The position numbers and the translations under genes are program-made. DNA of 64,000 nucleotides from Protopterus annectens (taxonomy: Eukaryota > Chordata > Ceratodontiformes > Protopteridae), in contig NC_056726.1 in the NCBI RefSeq assembly GCF_019279795.1, positions 1,134,131,552 through 1,134,195,551 on the forward strand, read 5' to 3'. How positions within the stretch are numbered: position 1 is the first letter of the stretch; the number at the start of each line of letters is the position of its first letter. Below the pieces are notes generated by a model. The model did no database searches. It worked only from the letters and a program-made list of their open reading frames with translations, and was not told the DNA's origin. This document shows positions 1-11,627 of the stretch, one piece after another.

Positions 1-646
1 CTCCCTGAAAGTTATCCAAGCCTAAGCAACAATCTCCAGCACTATAACTCCACCAGATTACTACAGTCTGTCAACAACCTGTTACTGACTGTACACAAGT
101 CCAAAAACTCCACTGCAGATATACTGTACTTCTCCTGTACTACAAAAATTGGGATCTCTATACCCCAAGCTCTTATACAAACTGAAAATGCTAAATCATT
201 CAAAAATCAGCTAAAGCAATACATATCTGATAAAGGGCTATGTTCATGTTCCATAAATGGCTAAGTCCTTACCCTAACTCTGCATATAACTTCCTACAAC
301 TCAAGCATTTTTAGTCAAACTCATTCAGGCCCTTTTTTTATTCTATCATCCTCTCCCTTATTAGCTTCTGTCTAACTCTTCCTGTCAACTCCAACTGCCG
401 CAACTAATAATATGTCTTGGAAAACATACAGCATATTGTATATTAAATGTCAATCTTCTAAATAATTTTAGCTGCTATATATACTTTATTAAATTTATTA
501 AATTCTTTGAATGTTCATATATTTCTGTAACATATTTCTTAAAAACCTGTATGTTATTTGTCTAACTTGTAAATGGTGTGGATCTTTTCTCCACAGGCCG
601 CTGCCCAGTAAGACTATCCCAGTATCAAATGCAATAAATAAATAAA
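1..646 (+). mobile_element. LINE-B 3' end (non-LTR retrotransposon fragment)
   Basis: The first 260 bases translate, with breaks, into a stretch like the C-terminus of a LINE reverse-transcriptase ORF, ending near 'FKNQLKQYISDKGLCSCS' and a stop at about 262. A 3' UTR follows and ends in an (AATA)n run at 631-646. The same C-terminal pattern and A/T-rich tail recur at 18366-19940 on the - strand, so I treat these as one family, called LINE-B here. The element is cut at its 5' side by the window edge. The clade is not certain (L2/Jockey-like group). Confidence 0.6.
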
Positions 647-661
647 CTGTTTACAATTAAA

Positions 662-714
662 ACTTGGAAACTGCATTGGTTGACCAGCATATGGTCAACT
701 TGCAGTTTTCAAGT
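662..714. repeat. 53-bp imperfect hairpin
   Basis: Two arms face each other across a short loop: the left arm contains AAACTGCATTGGTTGACCA and the right arm contains its near complement starting TGGTCAAC. It lies just after the LINE-B tail and may be the terminal fold of a short non-coding transposon occupying about 650-1000. Confidence 0.5.
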
Positions 715-824
715 GGGTAGAATGTCAAACTCAAATCGGTCAACTACACTATAGCGAATGAGTAGTCTAAGTCGAGCATTTGGGTTCGACATTGTGCAGG
801 GGGATTGTGGTTCAGTGAAGAACA

Positions 825-870
825 GGGAATTAGCCCTTTTCTCACTGAAGTGTGATCTCAGAGTTGGTAT
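825..870 (+). repeat. 46-bp dispersed motif, copy 1 of 3
   Basis: This stretch ends GATCTCAGAGTTGGTAT and matches 34491-34536 and 45279-45322 with only a few differences. The other two copies sit directly beside (TG)n or (TA)n tracts; this copy is followed by non-repetitive sequence. It is probably the end of a short interspersed element of unknown class. Confidence 0.55.
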
Positions 871-999
871 ATTTAACATTCAGGTGGGGGTGCAGGGGGG
901 GCATGGCAAACAATTATTTGGCTCCCTGCTGGTGTTTTAAAACAGAAAATAAGCAAGGGAAGTAATTTTATTTAAACAGGATAACGGGCTGGAGTTTCT

Positions 1000-1435
1000 C
1001 CTTGTTCAGATCACCTTAGATAACCCTCTATGTCCCAAGAAACTCACACCACATACTTAGACCTACTGGAGACACTTATTATCCAACCAAACACTCTATT
1101 CATGGGGGACTTTAATTACCCCACTATAGACTTGGAATCCTACACTGCTTCAAATCTGTTGACAAAGAGGTTCCTGAAATTCATAAATACAAACACCATA
1201 GGCCAGCTATTGCATATATATGCCCACTACAGACTCCAACATACTGGACCTCATACTCACAAATATGGAAGAACACTGCACTCAACCCAATGTTACATAC
1301 TTAGTAAGGTCAGACCATATAGCTGTATCTTTCAAAATCAACTCATTAACCCCAGTAAACCTAACAAGACTTAGAAACTATTCAAAGGCAGACTACCTTC
1401 TATTAGCTAAATATCTACTTCAGTAGATATGAGGA
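1000..1435 (+). mobile_element. CR1-like LINE fragment, endonuclease domain
   Basis: Two overlapping reading frames together resemble the middle of a CR1 apurinic-type endonuclease. The motif MGDFNYPTIDLE is visible near 1100, NILDLILTNM near 1235 and the RSDH catalytic motif near 1310. The longer CR1 copy at 7500-7780 carries the same order of motifs. The frame changes around 1215 and the piece is cut at both ends, so it is a dead fragment. An L2-like element starts right after it. Confidence 0.7.
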
Positions 1436-1439
1436 ATCA

Positions 1440-3117
1440 AACAGAACCTTAACAAAGACACTACGCACCAATGCAGATGCCACATCACTATGCCTCAACT
1501 TGGAAGAGGTAGGCAAGAACCTACGTTGGGTTCACCCAGGCAAAGCAGCTGGTCTGGATATGATCCCATGGAAACTACTTAAAAAATGTGCTGATCAGCT
1601 AATACCGGTCTCCACTTTTAATATATCTCTCAGCTAGGAAAAACTGCTCAAATGCTTTAAGACCACTGACATCATCCTTCTGCCCAAGAAACCATCTCCA
1701 GCATCATTAAATGATTACTGGCCAATTGCACTCACCTCAGTTGTGATGAAGTGTTTTGAAGAACTGGTCAATGATGACATAACATCCTGCCTACCTGCTA
1801 CATTTGATCCTTTACAATTCGCATATAGACCAAAACGTTTTACTGCAGATGCCATAGTCTTAACACTTCATCACACCTTGGACCACCTGGAAAATAAGGA
1901 CTGTATACATGCAGTTCATACACTTCAGCAATACATTCAATACAGTAATTCCACAGCAACTGTTGTTGAAGCGGAATAATCTAGGCATAGAAAACAAAAT
2001 ATGAAACTGGATCCTCGACTTCCTGACTGAATGGCCACAGATAGTTTGAGCTGGAAAACATCACTCAAACAGCATCACCTTAAAAACTGGGGTCCCACAA
2101 GGTTGCATACTCAGTCCACGTCTTTTCACAATTCTAATACATGACTGCACAGCTACACATCAGTCAAACAGAATCATCAGATTTGCAGATGACACCACAG
2201 TAATTGGCCTTATCAAGAAGGAAGACAAAGTGGTCTACAAGGAGGAGGTGAATCAACTCGTTTATTAGTGCACTGACAACAACTTAGCACTAAATGTTGG
2301 GAAAACTAAGGAAATCCTCATCAATTTTTGGAAGGAAAAATAAGCCACTCACCCTATCATCATCAATGGTGCTGCAGTGGAGAGAGTATGTAGCACTAAT
2401 TCCTAGGGGTACATACCTTGCAAGACCTACATTGGGCCACAAACACTTCCTATTTTATAAAGACAGCCCAACAACATCTCCACTTCCTTAGGAGACTTTG
2501 TAGCACTAACCTCCCCCCACAGGTCCTACCTACCTTCTACAGAGCCATGATTGAGAACATACTGACAAATAACATCTTTGTCTGGTATGGAAATTGCTCT
2601 CAAGCTGATTGGAAGCTACTAGATAAGATCGTTAAACAGGCCACAAAAATCATTGGCTCTAACTATCACTTCCTACAGGACATATTTTTAAACAGATGCT
2701 TGGTAGAGTCAGAAAACTATTGAAGGATATACACCATCTGGCTTATGGACTGTTCAAATTCCTGCCAACAAGGAAGCACTACAGAAGCATTAGACGCAGG
2801 ACAGCCAGATTCCATAACAGCTTCTTCCCACATGCTATCAGACTGCTGAACAACAAATCCATAGCCTAACCCACTAAATGGGTAAAACAATATGTGCAGT
2901 GTGTCACTGTTATTCACATACTGTAATTCTCTACATAGCTCACTTTATACTTCGCTATCTGCACTATGAAAACTGTAAACTGTAAGTTTATGGCATATAT
3001 TGGTGGTGGGTAAGTTTTTTATGTGTGCCTCTTTATTTATTTCTAGTACTGTTTGTTATATATCCTTATCTACCTTAGCTGATCTGTATGACAATAAAAT
3101 GTACTTTGACTTTGATT
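1440..3117 (+). mobile_element. L2-like LINE, reverse transcriptase to 3' end
   Basis: The translation, with stops and frameshifts, follows the L2-type reverse transcriptase: HPGKAAGLDMIPWK near 1530, LNDYWPIALTSVV near 1710, QFAYRPKR near 1815, a GVPQGCILSP-like block near 2090, an intact FADDTTVIGL catalytic motif near 2180 and a C-terminal FYRAMIENILTNNIFVWY near 2535. The 3' UTR ends with ACAATAAAATGTACTTTGAC, the terminal pattern typical of L2 elements. The 5' half is missing. The differently organised RT and the tail separate it from the CR1-like copies around it. Confidence 0.75.
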
Positions 3118-3439
3118 AAGACATAGTTTGTAAACAGCCAATGCCCATCCAAATCAATGACACTTCAAACCCAGAGAACACAGTAGCCTATGCAGAAGTG
3201 TGGTTGCTGTAACTACCAGAAATAAGCCCTAAACTAATTCCAAAAAGAAACTGCTCTGGTAGCATCCCAAATTAAACAGGATATACAGCAAAAAAAAAAA
3301 TCATGGTTCCAGTCAGGAAGTGTAATTCCCATAAAAATAAGATCTAGCTCATCAAACTAAATAGGCAACTAAGAAGGCTAATTAAGTCCAATAAATGCAT
3401 TGCTCTGAGTATCACTCATTTCTGCACTTAATTTTGATT
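3118..3439. other. No gene seen
   Basis: AT-rich sequence between the L2-like tail and the leader of the next CR1 copy. It has an A10 run near 3291. I see no coding or repeat signature. Confidence 0.5.
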
Positions 3440-3744
3440 CGCAGCTCGTTATTTAAGGTTTGATCACTTCTATTTTGTATCTAATTCTAGTATTACATAA
3501 GTTTTCTGTTCGGTTGGAGTTTTAAGAGTTCTCCACGCACCAGCCCAGTTGTTGTTGTGTTCTTAAATTTGGTGGCTTTTGAGTTGCCCACCCCTACTAT
3601 AAATCTCACTTTGGATACTCCTCCCAGTTCCATCTCATCAGCTTATTCTTCTGAGTAGAGAGAGATGATTTGGGAAGGTCCACCCACTTTGTTTATCAAC
3701 CTTAAATTATCGCATTTCATCCTGCCCCAATTAACCAAAAAAAA

Positions 3745-5105
3745 ATTGCACTTTACTCATCTGTTTTTACTGTATTCGTGTTTCTTCCTACTTTATTACT
3801 TTATTTTGCTTTTACTGCCTGTTCTTGAAAGTACTCAATTGCATTTATTCTGCTGCATTTATTTTTGCTTGTTAGTAGCCCGATTAAATTGTAACTGTTA
3901 TTCTAAGCCTTTTGGTTTAAGCAATTGGGCTTCAGACCAGGTTTTACATTAAGAAGGTTCGTGGTCTGCACTCGAGGTAGGACAGGTAGCTTACATCCTT
4001 CTAAGTTGGGGGTTGATGATTGAAGGCTTAATGTCTGTTATTCTAAAAGTGTATTAGTTCTGGTTTAAGCACCTGGTCTTCAGGCCAGTTATTTTACATT
4101 AGGAAGGTTTGTGGTCTGCACTCTTGTGGGAGGAGAGGGTAGATTCTGCCTTTCTGAGCTAGGAATTTCTGGTTAAAGGCTTCTTGTGCCTGCTTATTTG
4201 AACTGTTTATTTCTGAAATTGGTGTCCTATGTTTTCTGTGGCATAGACTAGATTCAGATCTGCTGAATCTAGCTTTGTTTGTATAACTTGAGCACTAATC
4301 CAGGCCATCTTTTTTTGGAGAAGGTTCCCCTGCACCCTAGTGGCAGGAGTGTGCAGTTATAACTTGTCTGATTGAAGACTGCTGGAATGGGACTCAGGCT
4401 TTAGCTTTTTTATTGGTTAATTGGTTTAAATCAGTATGCTCATTTGCTACTGTTATGTAAAAAATGCACTTTATCCATCTGCTTTTACTGTATTTGTGTT
4501 TCTTCCTACTTCATTACTTTATTTTGCTTTTGCTGCCTATTCTTAAAAGTACTCATTTGCATTTATTCTGCTGAATGTATTACTGCTTGTTAGTAACCTG
4601 ATTAAATTGTAACTGTTATTCTAAGCCTTTTGGTTTAAGCACTTGGGCTTCAGGCCAGTTGTTTTACATTAAGACGTTTTGTAGTGGTAGCTCACATATA
4701 CTTAAGTTGAGCTGCCAGCACTTTGGCTTCAGGCCAGTTATTTTACATTAAGAAGGTTTGTGGTCTGTACTCTTGTGGGAGGAGAGGGTAGAGTCTGCCC
4801 TTCTGAACTGGGAATTTCTGGTTAAAGGCTTATTGTGCCTGCTTATTTGAACTGTTTCTTTCTGAAATTGGTGCACCTTGTTGGCTGTAGCATAGACTAG
4901 ATTCAGACCTGCTGAATCTAGCTTTGTTTGTATAACTTGAGCATTAATCCAGGCCATCTTTTTTTTTGGTGAAGGTTCCCCTGCACCCTAGTGGCAGGAG
5001 TATGCTGCTAGAACTTGTCTGATTGAAGACTGCTGGAACAGTGCTCAGTTTTCACCTCTTTTATTTGTTAATTGGTTAATTTGTTTAAATACGTATGCTC
5101 ATTTG
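3745..5105 (+). repeat. Tandem duplication (about 0.71 kb) in the CR1 leader
   Basis: Two consecutive blocks, about 3745-4457 and 4458-5105, repeat the same order of sequence: GCACTTTA, CTGTATT.GTGTTTCTTCCTAC, AAATTGTAACTGTTATTCTA, then a GGTTTAAGCA segment and GGTTCCCCTGCACCCTAGTG. Shorter internal echoes of the GGTTTAAGCAC/GGCTTCAGGCCAG segment occur in each block. The single-copy form is present in the CR1 leader at 13800-14010. Confidence 0.75.
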
Positions 5106-5620
5106 CTAATGTTATATTTAAAAAAAAAAGAAAGGTTTAGTTTGTTTTCCTGCCTTTCCTGTTACTAGAGTAGTGCAGATACAGGTTTGCTGAATTCAGG
5201 ACTTTATTGTAGTTTCTGAGTTCCCCAGACCTTTCTGTGTTAGAGGGAAGCCTCTCAGCTTATCAGTAGGATTGATAAGCACTAGGTAGCCTATCTACCA
5301 CAAGAGGAGTGGTTTCCTAGCTCCCTTTCAACTTTCTGCTTTAAAAGCCCTTGTTTGCATGGGTTTGTGTGCCGTGCAGCACCACTAAGCTAGGGTAAAC
5401 TATTACCGGTGTCAGAAAGTCTGCTGTTCAGTTTTTCCTTTAGATCTTGCTAGTTCTCTTCTATCTTGCATTTAACTAGCTTATTCACCTAGCACTTCAT
5501 CTGGTTTCTTGTAGCAATTATTGTAGCACACATAATTGCTAACAGCACTAAACGTCCTATAAGGAAACAGCTCCAGAATTTATTAATAATGACCATCCCT
5601 CCTGGCATATCTAAAGGTTA

Positions 5621-6120
5621 ATAATGAAATAAAAGTACCAATTTCTGTTTGTAGTCACACCATGATTTTTTTCCCCATTAAAAAAAAACGTCAACCACAG
5701 ACCACAGTTCTAGTAGGGACATTACATACCCCAATGGTACTAGTCCATACCAAATGCAATTTTAAATTGTAACTAATAACATTAGTTTTTTTTTTTTGTA
5801 CATCAAGGACAATTATTTTATTAATTATTTGCTAGCAGATAATTAGACATGTAGTTTATATTGCTAAGTGCACATCATATGTTTCTCATTATATTGGCAT
5901 TCATTTTATAGAAGCAAGAAAGAAAAATAGAAAAAAAGATTGTATCAGATTCGTATTAGTCTGGACTGTCGACATTTATCTAAACAATAAAACATGTTTT
6001 ACACATGTTTTTTATTTTCAGTGTGACTACCAACAGAAATTGGTACTTTTATTTCATTATTATTCTGGCATTTGCTCTGTTTGTTGTCCTGTACCTACCG
6101 TTGGTATATTTATTCATTAA
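5621..6120. mobile_element. 500-bp insertion with 15-bp target duplication and unequal inverted ends
   Basis: The 15-mer CATATCTAAAGGTTA occurs at 5606-5620 and again at 6121-6135, and the CR1 sequence reads continuously across the gap when compared with 14080-14115. The left end (5620-5660) is an inverted copy of 6021-6061, 41 bp with one mismatch. On the right a further 59 bp follows before the target duplication, ending in ATATTTATTCATTAA. I see no coding sequence. A target duplication this long fits retrotransposition better than most DNA transposons. Class unknown. Confidence 0.7.
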
Positions 6121-6423
6121 CATATCTAAAGGTTAGTTTCCTGTGCTTTCTTCTATTAACCTGGTAAATGGGCATTCTGAGGCAGTGGAGAAAACTGCCT
6201 CATGTACATAGACAACTCTCTCCTCTTACCTTCCAACACTCATACTTGTGAGAGATGTACTTATATATCTAAACTGGAAGACATGCTCTCTCCAGCCAAG
6301 ACCAGAATAGCTGGTCAAGAGGAAAAGGTCAACACCTGCACCACACCACATGGAATACATATCCCTCCAGAACACCCATAATCACAGCTCTCACATAAAA
6401 ACACAAACCACACACCTACCTTC

Positions 6424-6990
6424 ATGGAGGCTCTCAATAGAAATCTACCCAAACAGCAGATACCTTCAAATCAGAAATGCACTCGACCACCACAACACAG
6501 TACAAATCACAAGACACATAGCTCATCTACACAGTGTTTCCCTCAACCTAAGCCCATAAGGCAAAACAGCTTGCCCAATGCACTAATCATAGGTGACTCA
6601 ATAGTGAGGCACACTGATGTCTCATTCACTAGGTTGAATAAGGAGAACATAACAGTCAGCTGTCTCTCAGGTGCCAGGGTCCGACACATAACACATGCAC
6701 TCAGGTCACTCCACAACAAGTACAAGTATGACTCTGTCATTGTCTATATGGGTGTGAATGACCTGAGACACACCTCCCTGGACTACATGAAAAGAGACAT
6801 GGAGGAGCTCTCGGATTATGTGGCCCAGGCAGGTATGACTCTAGCCCTGAGCAGCATACTACCGTTGCTCAGAATGATACTGCAGTACAAGCAGAAAATG
6901 ATTGACTTCAAGAATTGGCTAAGTTTCTGGTGTCATTCTAAGGGGATCCAGTATCTGTCTGCTTGGGATGACATGATTGACAGACCTTGA
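6424..6990 (+). pseudogene. CR1-like ORF1, SGNH esterase-like domain
   Basis: A 188-codon open stretch covers most of the esterase-type ORF1 of a CR1 element. It contains the block I motif IIGDSIVRH near residue 55, with the GDS nucleophile region, then CLSGARVRHITHAL, VIVYMGVNDLRHT near residue 105 and KGIQYLSAWDDMID near the end. In CR1 and related LINEs this ORF1 product is thought to bind the element RNA and assist retrotransposition. The upstream zinc-finger-like part, visible in the sister copy at 14064, lies out of frame here (about 6170-6420). The ORF ends in a stop where the sister copies read on, so the protein is truncated. Confidence 0.7.
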
Positions 6991-7130
6991 TGCTTTGCCA
7001 GAGATGGCCTGCATCTGTCACCCCTAGGTTTCCAGATACTGGCTAAGGCTCTTGCCACCCCTATAGTGCCTTTTTTAGGTGGTGTTCCAAAGACCAAATT
7101 ATCACTGTAACAGCTATAAATAAATGCAAT

Positions 7131-9934
7131 ATGAGGGTCATGCTGCTCAATGCAAGAAGTCTAAATCTCAAGATGCACTCACTCAAAGCACTCCTCAAAA
7201 TGGAGAACATCAACATTTGTGCTGTAGCGGAGACCTGGATTAAAGCAGCAGAAAGCACCCCTGTGCTACCAGGCTATAACTCATTCCACACATTTCGGCC
7301 CCAGAAGATGGACCGAATCTCCAAAGGTGGTGGCGTCTCCATATTCCTAAAGGATATGCACACCTACAGACTAGTAACCCAGCATAATGCATCGGAGATA
7401 CTTCAGGTACATCTAACAGTAGGTAAGACAGTGATTCAGGTTGTAGTCTGCTATAGGTCCCCAACCATGTCCCAAGATTTTCACTCCACATTCCTAAGCA
7501 CCCTGGAAACTATTAGGGTCCAAACCAACACTCTCATACTGTGTGACTTCACCTACCCCTCCATCAACTGGCAAAACTACTCATGCACCAATAAATTTGC
7601 CCAACACTTCCTGGAATTCATTAATTCCAATGTGCTGGACCAGCCCATTCTTACCCCCACTAGAGGAAGCAACATCCTTGAACTGGTTATTACTAAAATG
7701 GGCAACAGTTGCTCAACACCAATAGTCAATTCCTCCCAGCTTAGATCTGACCACAAACTAATTACCATGGAAATCCACATCTCACCCACACCACCAGCAA
7801 AGGTAACCACCATAAAATCTTCTCCAAAGCAGCCTTTTAGCTCCTAAATACAGAGGTGACTAACTTCACGGCACCCATGTAAATGGAAAATAGGAGCATA
7901 ACCACCAAATCGTACACCAATGCACTGTATGAACGCGTACAAAAATGCATGGAACTAGCCATACCCAACAGAACCTAGATGCTCTCCTCCAAAAAAAGGA
8001 AGCCAATCTGGTGGTCCCCTGCCATTAACAAACTCTATAACAGAAGGAAGGAAACTGTTACAGAAAAAGGCGAAGTCCCAAGACTGGAAAAACTCCCTTA
8101 TTGACCTCAACAAAAAGTTGAGGTCCCTCAGCAAAACCTCTAAAGCTAGCTATAAAGGCAAAATTGCAGCAGGCACTAAAAACAACCACAAAGCCTTCTT
8201 CAGTTATATCAGGAATCTTCATGGCAATACCCAGATTTGCTCTGAGTTACTGCACAATGGTACCTCCTATACTGAGCCAACAGATATTGCCAACATACTA
8301 GCTGACAGATTCAGTGCTAACATTACCCCTCTCTCCCCCACTAAAGGACCAATCACAATACCAGAAGAATGCCAGGCACCCAGCATTACTGCAGCACAGG
8401 TTACAGCAGCATTGTCCAAGGTCAGGAATACAGCTTCCATGGGACACGGCAATATCCTTGGCTGTGTTCTACATGAACTACAAAGTGAACTGGCACCACA
8501 CGTGTGTGCCCTGTTCAATCACAGCCTCATCTCAGGCTTTGTCCCTAGAGAATGACGCACTGCTTCAGTCATCTCTCTCCGTAAAGGGGGAGTGAATACA
8601 GACCCTGGGAATTATCTCCCCATTAGCCTGACTAGTCTGATCTGTAAGACTATGGCGTGCATCATCATGGACCTAATTAACAAGGATATAGGGAATCTCC
8701 AAACTCTGGATCCCATGGAGTTTGGTTTTGTGAAGTATAGATCATGCCTGCTCAACCTGGTTGACTTCTTTAAGTCAGTCACCAGAGCTGTGGATGAGGG
8801 CAAGGCAGTTCATACAGCCTACCTCGATCTGGCCAAGGCCTTTGATATGATTCCCCATCAGGAATTATTGATAAACTCACAAAACTAGGCATCAACCCCT
8901 ACATCTCTAGGTGGGTTGCAAATTGGCCAACACATAGAACCCACAGTGTGAAAGTAGCAGACTCCAAGTCAGATTGCCGACCAGTCATGAGTGGAGTCCC
9001 ACAGGGCTCAGTCCTGGGTCCTCTCTTGTTTGATATCTACTTCTCAGAAGTCCAGACCAACATGGAGGGACTCTGGCTGACCAAGTTTGCTAATGATTGC
9101 CAGCTGGGAGCCATTATTAACTCCCCAAGTGATGTAGACATCCTACAGAAAGGCCTCACTGAGACCAATGACTGGTGTCAAAACCATGGCCTTAAGCTTA
9201 ATGCCAAAAAATGCATCATCTTTGCCTTTGGGAAAAACACAGTTCCCACTAATTACCACAATGATGGTATCCCACTGAACACTGAAGGCGTTATAAGAGC
9301 TCTGGGGACACAGGTTGACAGCAACCTCTCCTTTGACCACCACATTGCCACTGTAGTCAGAAAGTCATTCTATGTGGCATATCTCATAACGAAGGGTTTT
9401 GCATCCAGGAAGAAAGAGGTTATCTCTCTCAACTCTTCCCTCATTAGACCAATCATCGAGTATAATGCCCCATTTGGCATGTACCTCACTAAACAGCTAC
9501 AACAGCTGGAAAGGTCACAAAAGTACATCACAAAGAGGATCCAAGGCCTTAAACACATGCCCTACATGGACAAACTCAAAAAACTCCAGCTTTTCTCTGT
9601 CTCACATCATCTATTAAGAGGTGATCTCTGCTTGACATACAAAGCCATGTCTGACCCAGCCTTGTTAGAAATGTTACACCTAAAGAAATCCCAGTCACTC
9701 CGCACCACACGCTCCAGGGACCTCAAGCTCATTACCACAATCAACAGAACATATTGGAGGGACAGGTTCATAACTAAGAGACTGCCCATGATCTGGAATA
9801 GACTTCCCATACATGTCAAGCAGAGCACCTCACTGGCCCTTTTCAAGAGAAATCTTGATGAGTGGATGGGAAATAGAAAGTTCACCCCGGGGATCACTCC
9901 AGTGGCTGTACTTGATAGAGGCACTAGGAACTAA
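7131..9934 (+). pseudogene. CR1-like ORF2, endonuclease and reverse transcriptase (broken)
   Basis: The endonuclease (7131-7845) shows LNARSL, AETWI, GGGVSIF, CYRSP and RSDHKLI; the usual GDFN is altered to CDFT. The linker (about 8040-8550) shows NHKAFFSYIRNLHG. The reverse transcriptase shows YLPISLTSLICK near 8620, AYLDLAKAFDMI near 8830, SGVPQGSVLGPLLF near 8990 and a C-terminal block to a stop at 9934. Stops lie at 7845 and 8553 and the frame changes near 8880. The catalytic FADD motif reads FAND (aat at 9092-9094), losing a metal-binding aspartate. The copy is therefore inactive at several levels. Confidence 0.8.
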
Positions 9935-10022
9935 CGCTGGCATGATGCCAGGACACTTCTATGGGCTAGGCTTGTAAAGGCTCTAGGGCATTGGCCTAGT
10001 ACACACCTATGAACTTATAAAG

Positions 10023-10290
10023 CCAATTTCAATGTTAAGATGGCCTCCTATGCAAAAGACAACCATAAGGCCTCTTCAGCTATGTCAGTAACTTCAAAGG
10101 CAGCCACAGCAGTGTACTGAACTGGTTGTTATGTTGGTGGTTAGTGTTGCCACTTTCACAGAACCAAGCAATATAGCAAATCTGTTGGCTGACAAATTCT
10201 GTTCCAACTTTAACCCCCACTCACCCCGAGCAACTCCCCCATGAAATACCCTCTAACTATAAACAGAGAGCATTTCCTGGCTGCACTTAT
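10023..10290 (+). mobile_element. CR1-like fragment, ORF2 linker
   Basis: AAAGACAACCATAAGGCCTC near 10058 matches the DNHKAFF linker of other CR1 copies here (8195, 15770), and AATCTGTTGGCTGACAAATT near 10178 matches the NLLADKF motif. No frame stays open. This is a short relic that abuts the 3' end of the long copy. Confidence 0.6.
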
Positions 10291-10639
10291 TATGACAAAA
10301 AACACACCTCTGTACCTCATCTAGACAAAGACTAAAATAAAGGGATGGGGGCTCAAAGGCCCAAAAATATGGATAGATTTTAGATATTGCTATTAGAAAC
10401 TTGGAAAGTTGCTAGTATAACAGGATTTCTGTTATCATGCATTTTCTGCAGGACATGTATTCTGAAACTCAAATGTATGTCATTAGTTAGTGTCTTTATT
10501 CCTTACTGATTTGCCAGAAAAATCGCAAATTTTATGAAGAGCAGACCAAAGATACATACGGCAAAAATATGGGCAGTGGAGAGGTATACCAAGGGCATAT
10601 CCCAGGATGCCTGCTGAATAGTCTAAACTACAACTTATC

Positions 10640-11560
10640 AGAGGCACTGGAGTCACTATTTAACTCTGATTAGTAGAGCATATAAAATATTGCATGATAA
10701 CTATAAGAATCAATCAGAGGAGGTTAGAAAGGATTGGGAAGCGAGATTGGATAAGCAATTAATAAGAAACAATGGCAGGATATATGTATGCCTCCCAAAT
10801 ATACAACAAAATCTAGAGGATTTAGCATTTTGTTTGGAAATGTTGACAAAGATATTTTATACCCCGAGTAGTCTCCACAGAATTTTTCCTTATGTAGACA
10901 GCAAATGTTGGAGGTGTGATGGGGAAGAAAGAGGTGTGATGTGGAAGAAAGAGGTAATTGGGAACATATTTTCTGGAAGTGCAGTGAGTTGGTGGTGGAC
11001 TTTAAGGATTCCCTGCAGGATGCACTGTCTGTGATGCTGGGTTGGCAGATTGGTGTGATGAGAAAGATGATTTTTCTGAGCTATGATATAGAATTGGAAT
11101 TGCCTAGACATGGTAAGGCCTTGCTATCTCTAATTATGGTGGCTGCCAAAAAAGCAATTACTAGACAATGGAAATCAAAATCTAAACCAACTATATTAGA
11201 AGTTGTGAATAAAGTAACAGAGACCAAACAAGTGAACTGAGATCTTTAGACAAAGGTAGGAGCAAATACATGGGAAAAAATGGGAATTGTGGGAACAATA
11301 CATACAGGAGAGGAATGAGGTTTAAAATAAGGCAGGACTTAAATGAGCTATGTAATGTTTGACTGAAAACAGTTGGGTAGATTATAAGTGATGCATAATG
11401 TTTTTAATTGGGACTGTGTCAGCATGGTTTGCCATGTAAATGCTTGCAACTAGGATTGTGTAGGCATGGTTTGTTTTCATTTAGTTAAATGTATGATTGC
11501 TAATGTAAGTGATGGTTTAATAAAAAATGTTTCTTGTTTAAACAAAGGCACAAGAATTTA
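10640..11560 (+). mobile_element. Tx1/L1-like LINE, ORF2 C-terminus and 3' end
   Basis: Two frames (10690-10960 and 10941-11240) give the C-terminal domain of an L1-type ORF2: IFYTPSSLHRIFP followed by a CWRC...HIFWKC zinc-knuckle-like set of cysteines and histidine, a layout typical of vertebrate Tx1/L1 elements. One frameshift near 10940 separates CWRC from HIFWKC. The 3' UTR continues to an A-rich end near 11525-11545. The rest of the element is absent. It is unlike the CR1 copies on either side. Confidence 0.65.
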
Positions 11561-11627
11561 ATAATTTATGTAATTTTGCTTAGGTTATATTATATATAGC
11601 AATATATGTGAAACATAATGTTGTTAA

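Larger units (their letters stand above)
3440..10022 (+). mobile_element. CR1-like LINE, long copy with leader, ORF1, ORF2 and 3' tail
   Basis: This is the most complete CR1-like copy here. It has a long leader (3440-6160, including a tandem duplication and a 500-bp insertion), an esterase-type ORF1, an endonuclease/reverse-transcriptase ORF2 and a 3' UTR ending near CACCTATGAACTTATAA. The short ending, built on a CTATGAAC-type unit, recurs at the 3' end of other copies here and recalls the octamer tails of CR1. The leader aligns with the leader of the copy at 13020-16450 (for example the GTGGCTTTTGCTGTTG-type block near 3570 and 13130), which supports the 5' assignment. Both ORFs are broken, so this copy cannot move itself. 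Confidence 0.75.
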
